Shown here: in pieces, positions 16,502 through 26,328 of the stretch
How positions within the stretch are numbered: the stretch's first letter is position 1
How the letters are laid out: the number at the start of each line of letters is the position of its first letter
Program-made: the position numbers and the translations under genes
Source of the DNA: Glycomyces lechevalierae
GTDB taxonomy: Bacteria; Actinomycetota; Actinomycetes; Mycobacteriales; Micromonosporaceae
Assembly (NCBI RefSeq): GCF_027622945.1
Contig: NZ_JAPZVQ010000006.1
Span: 203,182 to 267,181, forward strand
Length of the DNA stretch: 64,000 nt
Direction: 5' to 3'
Notes under the pieces: model-generated
Seen by the model: the letters and a program-made list of their open reading frames with translations, nothing else
Databases searched by the model: none
What the model was told of the DNA's origin: nothing

Positions 16502-18313
16502 GTGGTTGAGACAACGCCCACTTCCCATACCTTCCAAGTGGACCTGCGCGGCCTGGTGGACCTCCTGTCCCACCACCTGTACTCCTCACCGAAGGTCTAT
16601 GTGCGCGAACTGCTGCAGAACGCGGTGGACGCGATCACCGCGCGAGCCCAGATCGAACCGGGCTTCCATGCTTCGGCGCAACAGGTCTCGATCGCCACGG
16701 ACGGGAAACGCCTGCGGATCACCGATCCCGGTGTGGGCCTGACGATCGAGGAAGTCCACCGTCTCCTCGCGACGATCGGCGGCTCCTCCAAACGCGACGA
16801 GGAGATCGAGGGCGCCCGCCGAGACTTCTTGGGCCAGTTCGGGATCGGGCTCCTCGCGTGCTTCACCGTCGCGTCCGTCATCACCGTGACCTCGCGGTCG
16901 GCGAAGGACCCGGCGGCGCCGGTGGTCCGCTGGGCCGCGCGCGACGACGGCTCGTACACCGTCACGGAGGTCCCGCTCGGCGAGCACCCCGAGCCCGGCA
17001 CCACGGTCGAGCTCGAGGCCCGCCGCGGCGAGGACTGGTTGCAGCCCAAGCGGGTCGTGGATCTCGCGCGCGAGTACGGCTCGCTGCTTCCGGTGCGCGT
17101 CACCGTCTCCGACGGCGGCACGCCCGTCGCCGTCTCGGACACGCCGCCGCTGTGGGAACGGGAACATCCGACCCCGACGGCCCGCCGCCTCGCCCTGAAC
17201 GCCTACTGCGAGCAGGTGCTCGGCTTCCCGCCGCTCGACGTGATCGACCTCGACGTGCCGCTCGCCGGCATCAAGGGCGTCGTGTTCGTCCTCCCGCACG
17301 CCACCTCGCCCTCGACCCGCCCGGCCCACCGCGTGCACCTCAAGCGGATGCTGCTGACCGACACCGCGGACAACCTCGTCCCCGAGTGGGCGTTCTTCGT
17401 GCGCTGCGTCATCGACACCGATGCGTTGCGCCCCACCGCTTCCCGCGAGTCCCTGTACGACGACGAGGCGCTGGCGGTCGCCCGGGACGCGATCGGCGCT
17501 CAGATCCGGGAGTGGATCTCCCGCCTCGCCGCCGAGGACCCGACCCGCCTCGAGGCCTTCCTCGCCGTGCACGAGCTCGGCGTGAAGGCCCTCGCCCGCC
17601 ACGATCCGGAACTGCTCGCGGCGATGCTGCCGTGGCTGCGGTTCGAGACCACCGCCGGGCAGACCAGCCTGCCCGAGTTCGCCCGCGCCTACCAGCCGGT
17701 CTACCTCGCCTCCAGCGTGGACGAATACCGGCAGGTCGCGCAGATCGCCGCCGCGCAGGGCATCGGCGTCGTCAACGGCGGCTACACCTACGACGCGGAG
17801 CTCGTGCAGGCCCTGCCGCGCCTCGACCCGCAGGTCAAGGTCGAGCACCTGCAGCCGGGCGTCATCTCGGCGAGCCTCGACCCCGTCGACACCGGCACCG
17901 AGCTGGCGCTGCGGTCCTTCCTGAACGCCGCCCGCGCCCGCCTCGACAGCGTCGACGTCGACGTGGTCGTGCGCGAGTTCAACCCCGTCTCCGTGCCCGC
18001 GCTGCTCCTCGACGACCGCGAGTCGCGCCGCGAACGCCAACGGGCCGAAGCGGAAGCGCAGGCCGACGACCTGTGGAGCGGCATCCTCGCCTCGATCAAG
18101 CAGCACGCGCCGCGCGCCCAGCTCGTCCTCAACCACCGCAACCCCACCGTGCGCCGCATCGCCGCCATCGGCGACCCCGAGCTCGCGGGCACCGCCGTCG
18201 AGTCCCTCTACGGGCAGGCGCTCCTCATGAGCCACCGGCCGCTGCGCAGCGCCGACACCGCGCTCCTCAACCGTTCCTTCATGAACCTGCTGGAACACAT
18301 CACGCAGGACTGA
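16502..18313 (+). CDS. HSP90-family chaperone ATPase (HtpG-like)
   Basis: About 603 residues from GTG 16502 (GCAGGA six bases before; the frame is open from 16442). The GHKL ATPase motifs are present: RELLQNAVDAI (N box), ITDPGVGLT, GGSSKRDEE and the lid GQFGIGLLACF. The middle domain has RMLLTDTADNLVPEWAFFVRCVIDTDALRPTASRE, matching HtpG's catalytic Arg loop. A C-terminal domain (QLVLNHRNPTVRRIA ... YGQALLMSHRPL) with a dimerisation-like end is present. It ends HITQD, with no MEEVD tail. It is divergent enough from classical HtpG to call it family-level only. The next gene encodes a long TPR-like protein. Confidence 0.88.
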   Translation: MVETTPTSHTFQVDLRGLVDLLSHHLYSSPKVYVRELLQNAVDAITARAQIEPGFHASAQQVSIATDGKRLRITDPGVGLTIEEVHRLLATIGGSSKRDEEIEGARRDFLGQFGIGLLACFTVASVITVTSRSAKDPAAPVVRWAARDDGSYTVTEVPLGEHPEPGTTVELEARRGEDWLQPKRVVDLAREYGSLLPVRVTVSDGGTPVAVSDTPPLWEREHPTPTARRLALNAYCEQVLGFPPLDVIDLDVPLAGIKGVVFVLPHATSPSTRPAHRVHLKRMLLTDTADNLVPEWAFFVRCVIDTDALRPTASRESLYDDEALAVARDAIGAQIREWISRLAAEDPTRLEAFLAVHELGVKALARHDPELLAAMLPWLRFETTAGQTSLPEFARAYQPVYLASSVDEYRQVAQIAAAQGIGVVNGGYTYDAELVQALPRLDPQVKVEHLQPGVISASLDPVDTGTELALRSFLNAARARLDSVDVDVVVREFNPVSVPALLLDDRESRRERQRAEAEAQADDLWSGILASIKQHAPRAQLVLNHRNPTVRRIAAIGDPELAGTAVESLYGQALLMSHRPLRSADTALLNRSFMNLLEHITQD

Positions 18314-18379
18314 GCCGCTCCCCTCTCCACCGTCTAAGAGCGGCGGCTCACTCCTCACATAGGACAGTTAAGGACTGGT

Positions 18380-21283
18380 ATGGCCACTCCCGACCCCGAC
18401 GAGATCTGGCGACTGCTCAACGAGGCCCGCTTCGAAGAGGCCAGTGAGGCGAAGGTCGCGGCCCTCGAGCGGGCCGTCGAGGCCGCCGACGCCGTCGGCG
18501 ACCCCGAGCTGCAGAACTACGCCCTCAACGGCCTGGTCGACGCCTACGAGTTCTCCCGCGACTCCACCCGCCTCCTCGTCCCCTTCGCCAGGCTCCTGCG
18601 CAACTTCGACTCCCAGCCCGCGCACTTCGACGCCTACCTGACGCGCTCCCTGTACTGGACGTTCAAGTGGATCGTCGACACGATGATCGAGCAGCCCGAC
18701 GTGCCGCTCGAATCCATCGAGCACTGGCTCGAGGAGATGCGCCGCCGCTACGCCGAGGCCGGCTACTCCATGCACGCCCCGGCCGCCTACGAGATGCAGC
18801 TCGCCTACCACGTGGGCGACTACGAGCGGGTCGCCGCCGCCATCGAGGCCCTCGGCGAGGCCGAGGAGGACGAGATGTCCGACTGCACCGCCTGCCAGTA
18901 CACCTCCCTGGCCACCATCGTGTTCTACGCCGAGGAGGACTCCGCCGACGCCGCCATGGAGATGCTCGAACCGGTCCTCTCCGGCGAGCAGACCTGCGCG
19001 CACGAACCCCACTACGGGCTCGCGCTCTCCCTGCTGCCCCTGGTCGAACTCGGCCGCATCGACGAGGCCCGCGCGAACCACCTGCGCGGCTACCAGATGT
19101 GCAAGGGCAAGGAGGACATGGTCCAGATGTGGGCCCTCCACGTCGAGTTCTGCGCCCTCACCGGCAACGAGCACCGCGCCGTCGAGATCCTCGCCGACCA
19201 CGCCCGCTTCCTCGACCTCGACCTCGGGGTGCGCGACCGCCAGCGCCTCATGGAGGTCACCGTCCTCACCTGCCGCCGCCTCATCGCCCTCGGCTTCGCC
19301 GACACCGCGATGCCCGGGCCCGGCGGCACCGAATGGACCGCCGCGGCCCTGCTCGACTGGGCCGAGGCCGAGCGGACCGCGATCTGCGCCCGCTTCGACG
19401 CCCGCAACGGCAACGACCACCACTCCCGGATGTCCGCCTGCGTCATCGAGTCCACCCCCTACGACAAGCCGGTCCACCTGGGCCTCAAGGAACCCCAGCC
19501 GCGACCGGTCGTCGAGCCGCCCGCGCCCGGGCAGGTCCAGGGCCCCGACCTCGACGCCGCGATCGACGCCGCGTACGCCGCGTACGACGACTGCTCGCCC
19601 GACACCTGGAAGGCCTGGCTGCGCGTCGGCGCGCTCGCGGACGCGCTCGGCATCGAGCTCATCGCCGAGCACCGCGCCGAGATCGCCCACGCCGAATCCG
19701 CCCAGTCCGACGACCCCGAGACCGTGGCCGACGGCCTCACCCGCGCCATCGAGCTGTTCGGCGCGGCCGGCCAGCCCGGCCGGGCCCTCGTCGCCGAGTC
19801 GTTCCTGCTCATCCACCGCTCCGAGGCCGACCCCGAGGGCGTTCCCGAAGGCGCCGAACGCATCGCCGCGACCGCCCGCGCCCTCAGCGCCGAGCAGCGC
19901 ATCGACGACCGCAGCTTCCACACCAGCCAGGTCCTCGCCATGCGCGCCGAATACCTCGCCGCGACCGCCAGGCCCGACCTGCTCCCCGCCGACCTGAACG
20001 AACGCGCCCGGACCCTCGAAACCGAACTCGCCGCATTCCCCGACCGCCGGTACGCGCTCATCCGCCGCTGCGACCTCCTCGACCTCCGGGCCCGCCTCGA
20101 ACGCGACCCGGCCGCGAAGACCTCGCTCCTCACCGCCCAGATCGACGTCGCCCGCGAGGCCGAGGCCGGCTGGGCCGTCGCCCGCGCCAGCGCCGACCTC
20201 GCCGACCAGGTGGGCCTCACCGGCGATTTCGAAGCGGCCCTGGCGATCTGCCGCGAAGGCCTGGCCGCGCTCGGCGGCGAGCCCTCCCACACCGTGGCCG
20301 CGAAGCTCCACCTCCAGGCCGCCGAGTTCACCATGCGCGCCGCCGACCACGCCGCCACGTACGAGCACGCGCTGGCCGCGTCCATCCACTGCGACGCCGC
20401 CGGGATGACCGTCCCGGCCGCCGTGGCCCGCCACCTCATGGGCGTGGCCCTCGTCGAGCTCGACCGCCGCGCCGAGGCCGTGCCCCTCCTCGAGGCCGCG
20501 CTCGAGGACCTCCCGGGCGACGAGCTCTGGCGGATCTGCAATGTGCGCTTCAACCTCGCCGAGTCCTACGACCGCCAGGGCGACACCCGCCAAGGCGTCG
20601 AGCACGGCCTCGCGGCCCTCGCGCTCATGGAGTCCGCCGAGGAGGACTACCTCGTCAACCTGTACGCGGACACGCTGTTCCTCACCGGAGAGCTGCTCGA
20701 GAAGCTCGGCGAGCACGACCACGCCCTCGAGGTGTACTCCCGCGCGATCGAGGCCGCGGACGCCGTCGGCGACCTCGCCTCCTGGACCCGCGTCAGCCGC
20801 GCCCGCGCCTGGCTCCTGCGGACCATCATGGGCGACAGCGCGTTCGGCGAGGGCCTGCAGACGATGGCGCAGATCGCCGCCCGCCTGCACGCCGTGCGCG
20901 CGGACGCCGAAGCGCCCGAGACCCAGCGCGAGGCCGCCCGCTTCGAGCTCGGCGAGACCTACCGGCAGCACGCCCAGCTCACCTTCCAGTTCCTGGAGAG
21001 CCAGGCCGGCGAGCAGGGCCTGCACCGCGACGAGGCCGAGCCGGTGCTCGACCTGCAGCGCCGCGCCCTGGCCGTGTTCCGGGAGGGCCCGCTGCTGCTC
21101 GAACGGGCGAGCCTGACCGCGCACCAGACGATGTGGCTGCTCGCCGAGCTCGGCGACGCGCAGGGCGCGATCGAGGTGGGGGAGGACGCCCTGACCTGGC
21201 TCACCGCACCCGAGTCCGCCGAGGCCAGGGAGGGTTTCGAGCAGCACCTCGCGGACCTGCGCCAGGGGGCGGCGGAGGGTTGA
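18380..21283 (+). CDS. tetratricopeptide-repeat-like protein following HSP90
   Basis: A 967-residue helical protein built of Ala/Leu/Glu-rich helix pairs. TPR-like units are clear in places, for example [27 protein letters not shown] and [27 protein letters not shown] non-repeat stretch with CTAC and CAHEPH residues (about 170-215) could bind metal. There is no signal peptide or TM helix, so it is cytoplasmic. It lies 66 bases after the HSP90-like gene on the same strand. A co-chaperone or client adaptor role is inference from that pairing and from the eukaryotic HSP90-TPR precedent. The ATG at 18380 is clear. A 959-codon antisense frame is a composition artefact. Confidence 0.8.
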   Translation: MATPDPDEIWRLLNEARFEEASEAKVAALERAVEAADAVGDPELQNYALNGLVDAYEFSRDSTRLLVPFARLLRNFDSQPAHFDAYLTRSLYWTFKWIVDTMIEQPDVPLESIEHWLEEMRRRYAEAGYSMHAPAAYEMQLAYHVGDYERVAAAIEALGEAEEDEMSDCTACQYTSLATIVFYAEEDSADAAMEMLEPVLSGEQTCAHEPHYGLALSLLPLVELGRIDEARANHLRGYQMCKGKEDMVQMWALHVEFCALTGNEHRAVEILADHARFLDLDLGVRDRQRLMEVTVLTCRRLIALGFADTAMPGPGGTEWTAAALLDWAEAERTAICARFDARNGNDHHSRMSACVIESTPYDKPVHLGLKEPQPRPVVEPPAPGQVQGPDLDAAIDAAYAAYDDCSPDTWKAWLRVGALADALGIELIAEHRAEIAHAESAQSDDPETVADGLTRAIELFGAAGQPGRALVAESFLLIHRSEADPEGVPEGAERIAATARALSAEQRIDDRSFHTSQVLAMRAEYLAATARPDLLPADLNERARTLETELAAFPDRRYALIRRCDLLDLRARLERDPAAKTSLLTAQIDVAREAEAGWAVARASADLADQVGLTGDFEAALAICREGLAALGGEPSHTVAAKLHLQAAEFTMRAADHAATYEHALAASIHCDAAGMTVPAAVARHLMGVALVELDRRAEAVPLLEAALEDLPGDELWRICNVRFNLAESYDRQGDTRQGVEHGLAALALMESAEEDYLVNLYADTLFLTGELLEKLGEHDHALEVYSRAIEAADAVGDLASWTRVSRARAWLLRTIMGDSAFGEGLQTMAQIAARLHAVRADAEAPETQREAARFELGETYRQHAQLTFQFLESQAGEQGLHRDEAEPVLDLQRRALAVFREGPLLLERASLTAHQTMWLLAELGDAQGAIEVGEDALTWLTAPESAEAREGFEQHLADLRQGAAEG

Positions 21284-21491
21284 CGGGCGCGACTCGCTGA
21301 GCGGGGCGCGGGCAGTCCCGCGACTACTGCGAGGTACGCTTGCTCACTGGCGGGCCACGTCTTCCGTGTGCTCCGGGGATCGAATCGGTCGTGAGAACCG
21401 AGTCGACAACGGGCCGCCGCTCGGACAGTCTGGTCCGAGAGAAAACCATCCGCAGTCTCACCGACCGCCAGCCGGATCGAGAGGAATCATC

Positions 21492-22868
<1,377 letters not shown>

Positions 22869-22880
22869 CCAGCGCACTGC

Positions 22881-23762
22881 TCAGTACCTGCTGGGGCCGA
22901 CTTCGATCCGATCGAGGTCGGCCCCTTCGGGTATCCAGTCCTCGGTCACGTCCACGTACTGCTCCGACTCGCCCGCCGGGATCGTCCGGACCGCCCCCAG
23001 GTAGTCGTCGTAGCCGCTGTCGGCCGGCAGCCCGCCCAGCAGCGTCCCCTCGCCGTCGCGGAACAGCACCGAGATCTGCGCGTCCGTCTCCGCCGGCGCC
23101 TCGGCCGTGAAATGCACCCGGTACCCGGACGGGCTGGCCAGCGGCTCGAGCCCGGTGAACTCGAAGCTCGGCAGCGGGTCGATCGCGATCCCGCCCTCGA
23201 CGGCGTCCAGGTACTCCGCGGGGTACAGCATCGCCGGATCGGTCTCCTCCAGCGACAGGTCCTCCACCTCGACGTCCCCGAGGCCCACCGACATCACGTA
23301 CCCGACCGCCGTGGTCGAGTGCGGCGGCAGCTGCCCGATGTACATCGTGTCCAGGTTGACCGGGTAGCCGCGCTTCGTCTCCGTGAAGATCGCCAGCCCG
23401 CCCGGGACGAGCTCGCCGTCATGCGGATTGCTGATCACGACCGCGACCAGCACATACTCCTCGCCGCCGTCCAGAGTCACCTTGCTGAACCCGTACTCGA
23501 CGATCTCCAGCTCCACCTGCTCCTCGGTGAACGCCGGCTCGTCCGTGTACTCCTCGGGCACGGCCGAGGTCTGCTCCTCGACCGCGACGGTCCGCGCGTC
23601 GGTCCCCGGACGGTGCTCGACCGCGACCACCAGCGCCACCGCCGCGACCACGAGCGCGATCACGAACGGCAGGCGCGGCAGCATCTCCGCCCGCATATGG
23701 GCATGGATCGCCGTGTCGCGCAACGCACGTGCGATTCGCCGGGTCCACCGGTTCGAGGGCAT
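22881..23762 (-). CDS. membrane-anchored extracytoplasmic protein
   Basis: A 293-residue protein of unknown function. ATG at 23762. A basic N-terminus (RWTRRIARAL) precedes one TM helix (about 30-50, FVIALVVAAVALVVAV). The rest is an extracytoplasmic, acidic beta-rich domain (EYVLVAVVISNPHDGELVPGGLAIF, DVEVEDLSLEETDPA) that resembles DUF4352-like immunoglobulin folds. No cysteines are seen in the domain. It is divergent from the next anchored protein, with starts 66 bases apart. Confidence 0.75.
   Translation of the reverse strand: MPSNRWTRRIARALRDTAIHAHMRAEMLPRLPFVIALVVAAVALVVAVEHRPGTDARTVAVEEQTSAVPEEYTDEPAFTEEQVELEIVEYGFSKVTLDGGEEYVLVAVVISNPHDGELVPGGLAIFTETKRGYPVNLDTMYIGQLPPHSTTAVGYVMSVGLGDVEVEDLSLEETDPAMLYPAEYLDAVEGGIAIDPLPSFEFTGLEPLASPSGYRVHFTAEAPAETDAQISVLFRDGEGTLLGGLPADSGYDDYLGAVRTIPAGESEQYVDVTEDWIPEGADLDRIEVGPSRY
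22893..22925. terminator. hairpin after glyS, inside the convergent gene's 3' end
   Basis: GGGGCCGAC and GTCGGCCCC pair around a partly paired interior (TCGAT/ATCGA), 25 bases after the glyS stop. It overlaps the last codons of the convergent gene, so it can only be inferred as a glyS terminator. Confidence 0.5.
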
Positions 23763-23828
23763 GGGGTTCCTAGCCGAGGCCGCTACACTTTCCTCAACCA
23801 AGGTAGCAGCCGAGCCACAGGAGCGAGC

Positions 23829-25001
23829 GTGTCCGATTCCGCCTCCCCGCAGCGGTGGGGCGAGGAGCACATGATCGACCTCGGCGCCGTCGGCGGCCCC
23901 GCCGCGACCGCCGCCCCGGACCCCGGACCCGCCCCCTCGCCCGCCCGCCGCTTCCCGCGGATCCACAACGCCGCCTTGGCATACGCCGCCATCGCGATCG
24001 CGCTGGCCGCCGCGGTCGTCACCGTCGTGAAATGGTCCCCATTGCACCGGCCGCTCGCCGAGGCCGCGGTCGCCGACTTCCTCGAAGCGGTCCACGAGGG
24101 CGATGTGGAGGCCGCGCTGGCCCTCACCGACCAGGCGGACGCCGAAGGCGCGTTCCTGGTCCCCGAAGCCCTCGACTCCCGTTGGGAGATCAGGAGACTC
24201 GCCCAGGTCGCCTACGAGGACCTCGGCGACGGCAAGGCCGGCGCGCAGGTCTACGCCGAGATCGCCGTCGGCGACGAGTCCGTCGTCGGCCACCGGTACC
24301 AGGTGGCGATCGACCGCGGCGAGGCCCAGATCGTCGACGCGATGCCCGAGAGCGAGGCCTGGGGTTCCCTCGAGTACCTGGACCTCAACGGCGTGCGGCA
24401 GCAGATCGACCTCACGGGCGCCCCGACCTACATCCTGCTCCTGCCGGGATACTACGAGTTCTACCCGGACCTGCCGCCCGTGCTGGACTTCGAGGGCGGC
24501 GGCGGCTCGATGCTCGTGCTGGGGGACGAGTTCCTCGCGATCGAGGACGGCTTCATCGACACGTGGATGCCCACGCCCTGGATCATCGTCAACGAAGAGG
24601 GCGAGGACCAGGTCAACGCGGCCCTGCGCGAGTTCTACGACGCGTGCGAGCTCGATCCCGCGATCGAGGGCTGCCCCTTCGGCTTCCCTGAGGACCCCGA
24701 GCGGGACGTGGCGCTCGCGCCCGGCGCGCACTGGCAGGTCACGGCCTATCCCGAGGTGCGCGCCGAACGGCTCTGGTACGAGCACGGCGCAGGCTTCGGG
24801 CTCGAGTCCTCACTCCCCGGGGAGGCTCGGGCGCAGGTGGAGATCACCGAGGACGGCGAGACGCGCTCGGCGCTGGTGAGCTGCCCGTTCTGGGTGTACG
24901 GGCTCTACGCGGCCTTCGACGGGGAAGCAGCGTTCTCGATAGATCCCGGCACGGACATGTACCAGGACGGGTGCCGCTCGATCGTCGAGGTCGAGGACTA
25001 G
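23829..25001 (+). CDS. single-pass anchored protein with an extracytoplasmic domain
   Basis: A 390-residue protein starting at GTG 23829 after CAGGAG. A Pro/Ala-rich N-terminus is followed by a TM helix (about 48-68, AALAYAAIAIALAAAVVTVV) and a large acidic extracellular domain with EAVHEGDVEAALALTDQADAEG, an NTF2-like opening. Four cysteines lie in the second half (DACELDPAIEGCPFGF, ALVSCPF, DGCRS), probably two disulphides. It shares a divergent promoter region with the preceding anchored gene. Function unknown. Confidence 0.77.
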   Translation: MSDSASPQRWGEEHMIDLGAVGGPAATAAPDPGPAPSPARRFPRIHNAALAYAAIAIALAAAVVTVVKWSPLHRPLAEAAVADFLEAVHEGDVEAALALTDQADAEGAFLVPEALDSRWEIRRLAQVAYEDLGDGKAGAQVYAEIAVGDESVVGHRYQVAIDRGEAQIVDAMPESEAWGSLEYLDLNGVRQQIDLTGAPTYILLLPGYYEFYPDLPPVLDFEGGGGSMLVLGDEFLAIEDGFIDTWMPTPWIIVNEEGEDQVNAALREFYDACELDPAIEGCPFGFPEDPERDVALAPGAHWQVTAYPEVRAERLWYEHGAGFGLESSLPGEARAQVEITEDGETRSALVSCPFWVYGLYAAFDGEAAFSIDPGTDMYQDGCRSIVEVED

Positions 25002-25041
25002 CGATCGCGCAGGATCGCTCGGCCGGGAGAAGGCCGACCGG

Positions 25042-25242
25042 TCATTCGGAGTGAATGACGCAGCCGCAGTCGATCCAGTCGTGCTCGACCTTCTCGGTGT
25101 GCGTGATGGAGTAGTTCGCTCGGCTCTCGGACGCCCAGAGGGCGGCGGGGCTGGCGGGCACGTCTGCGGCGTTCGCGAGCGGGTTGGGCTCGCTCTGCTC
25201 CACGGGCGATTGTGCCGGGGCGGACTCCAATTGCTGGGCCAT
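25042..25242 (-). CDS. small Cys/His-tailed peptide of unknown type
   Basis: A 66-residue peptide from ATG 25242, chosen because GGAG lies about seven bases upstream; the open frame extends to 25290. The N-terminal half is Ala/Pro/Ser/Glu-rich with no hydrophobic signal, and the C-terminus ends HTEKVEHDWIDCGCVIHSE. A leader-plus-Cys-rich-core layout is seen in ribosomally made modified peptides, but no modification enzyme is nearby. The C-terminal His/Cys pattern could equally bind metal, and the gene sits just downstream of the zinc-free ribosomal genes on the same strand. It could also be a chance ORF. Confidence 0.5.
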   Translation of the reverse strand: MAQQLESAPAQSPVEQSEPNPLANAADVPASPAALWASESRANYSITHTEKVEHDWIDCGCVIHSE

Positions 25243-25374
25243 CGCATCTCCACTCAAGTACGGCTCGGAATCCTCACCGAGCCGCTCCATCGGTCATCGA
25301 GTCAAACGCAGGAGGAGCTCACATGGTTCCGGGCTTGAGAGCAGTCTCACAGCGCACTCGCAACGCCCACCATA

Positions 25375-25431
25375 GCGCCCTCTTGCGACGGTCGTATAAC
25401 GCTTTCATTCCATGGAGTCGCAAGAGGGCGC
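25375..25431. repeat. 15-bp perfect inverted repeat with a 27-base loop
   Basis: GCGCCCTCTTGCGAC at 25375-25389 is exactly complementary to GTCGCAAGAGGGCGC at 25417-25431. It lies 38 bases beyond the rpsN stop in the direction of transcription. It could be the terminator of the ribosomal operon, though the loop is long for that. The AT-rich loop contrasts with the surroundings. A remnant of a mobile element end is possible. Confidence 0.7.
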
Positions 25432-25447
25432 CGACCAGGAGCGGCAT

Positions 25448-25499
25448 TTGCCCGGTGTGCGGGGAATTACTACCAGGACGCTTTTCGCAGACCGGGCAA
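25448..25499. repeat. imperfect inverted repeat across the rpsN stop
   Basis: TTGCCCGGTGTGCG (25448-25461) pairs with CGCAGACCGGGCAA (25486-25499) with one mismatch; the rpsN stop lies in the loop. Together with the neighbouring 15-bp repeat it makes two consecutive hairpins at the operon end. Confidence 0.55.
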
Positions 25500-25775
25500 T
25501 TCGCCGCGGTGCGCCATCGCCCTGAGTCGGACACGCGACAGTCCGAACCTGCGGTTGAACCCGCGCGGGCGCCCGTCCACGACGTCCCGGTTCCGCAGCC
25601 GCGTCGCCGAGGAGTCCCGGGGGAGCCTCTGGAGCTTCGCCACGGCCGCCTCCCGCGCCTCCGGGTCGGTGCCCGGGTGGGCGATGAGCCGCTTCAGCTC
25701 GGCACGCTGCTCGCGGTACCGCTCGACCAGGATCTCCCGCTTCTGCTGCTTCGCGATCATGCTCTTCTTGGCCAC
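25470..25775 (-). CDS. rpsN: 30S ribosomal protein S14, zinc-independent paralogue
   Basis: A 101-residue uS14 of the long, cysteine-free (C-minus) type. The N-terminus is [20 protein letters not shown], and the C-terminus [30 protein letters not shown] is the conserved rRNA-binding end. The CxxC pairs of the zinc-binding 61-residue form are absent, as expected for a Zur-regulated replacement. The start is GTG at 25775 with GAGAGG upstream. It is the last gene of the leftward rpmB-rpmG-rpsN group, 81 bases after rpmG. Confidence 0.95.
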   Translation of the reverse strand: MAKKSMIAKQQKREILVERYREQRAELKRLIAHPGTDPEAREAAVAKLQRLPRDSSATRLRNRDVVDGRPRGFNRRFGLSRVRLRAMAHRGELPGLRKASW

Positions 25776-25792
25776 TGCCGGTCCTCTCTGCC

Positions 25793-25872
25793 GTGCTTCA
25801 TGCTCCGGGTCGTCACTAGCGTTCCTCCCGGCTGTGCTTCATGCTCCGGGTCGTCACTAGCGTTCCTCCCGG
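25793..25872. repeat. 41-bp tandem duplication at the rpmG 3' end
   Basis: A 39-bp identical block starting GTGCTTCATGCTCCGGG occurs at 25793-25831 and again at 25834-25872 (period 41 bp). The second copy covers the last five codons and stop of rpmG; the first lies in the rpmG-rpsN spacer. It therefore looks like a recent slippage or unequal-crossover duplication that lengthened the spacer. Confidence 0.92.
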
Positions 25873-26027
25873 AAGTCGACGTGCTTTCGCACCACGGGGT
25901 CGTACTTCTTGAGGACCATGCGGTCCGGGTCGTTGCGGCGGTTCTTGCGGGTCACGTACGTGTACCCGGTCCCCGCGGTCGACCGGAGTTTGACCACCGG
26001 CCGGACGTCAGTGCTCTTGCTCGCCAT
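25857..26027 (-). CDS. rpmG: 50S ribosomal protein L33, zinc-independent paralogue
   Basis: A 56-residue bL33 that I translated directly: it begins [20 protein letters not shown] and contains [20 protein letters not shown]. It has no cysteine, so it is the C-minus form. It starts one base after the rpmB stop (TGA-G-ATG), so the two are translationally coupled. Its last codons are inside the 41-bp duplication. Confidence 0.93.
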   Translation of the reverse strand: MASKSTDVRPVVKLRSTAGTGYTYVTRKNRRNDPDRMVLKKYDPVVRKHVDFREER

Positions 26028-26028
26028 C

Positions 26029-26265
26029 TCAGATCCGCTTCCCTTCCGCTCGCAGCCGCGCCACGACGGCCTCGATCCCGTCGCGGTCGATCACTTTGAT
26101 GCCCTTCGTCGACACCCGCAGCCGCACGTGCCGGCCCTCGCTGGGCAGGTAGTACCGCTTGTGCTGCAGGTTCACGTTCCATTTGCGCCGGGTCTTCTGC
26201 TTCGACCACGGCACGTTGTTGCCGAAGCCGGGACCGGCGCCGGTCACCTCGCATGTTCTGGACAC
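26029..26265 (-). CDS. rpmB: 50S ribosomal protein L28, zinc-independent paralogue
   Basis: A 78-residue bL28 ([52 protein letters not shown]). It has only one cysteine and lacks the CxxC pairs of the zinc-binding form. First gene of the leftward operon. Its start lies 32 bases from the divergent Zur box, so it should be transcribed only when zinc is scarce. Confidence 0.94.
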   Translation of the reverse strand: MSRTCEVTGAGPGFGNNVPWSKQKTRRKWNVNLQHKRYYLPSEGRHVRLRVSTKGIKVIDRDGIEAVVARLRAEGKRI

Positions 26266-26296
26266 GGTCGTCCTCCTCTCGTGTCGACCAGTATAA

Positions 26297-26311
26297 TGAC
26301 AATCGTTTTCA
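26297..26311. promoter_or_regulatory. divergent Zur box
   Basis: TGACAATCGTTTTCA matches the actinobacterial Zur operator and shares its TGACAAT half with the box before znuA. A TATAAT -10 for the rightward gene overlaps its left edge (26292-26297), and the leftward rpmB starts 32 bases away, so one site can silence both operons. Confidence 0.88.
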
Positions 26312-26328
26312 AATAGATCGGAGGCCTC

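Noticed and set aside
18368..21247. A 959-codon antisense frame
   Set aside because: It mirrors the TPR-like gene. Long antisense frames are expected where codon third positions are G or C.
25319..25534. A 71-codon frame with CPVC near rpsN
   Set aside because: It overlaps the conserved end of rpsN in another frame, and its composition is not like a known protein.
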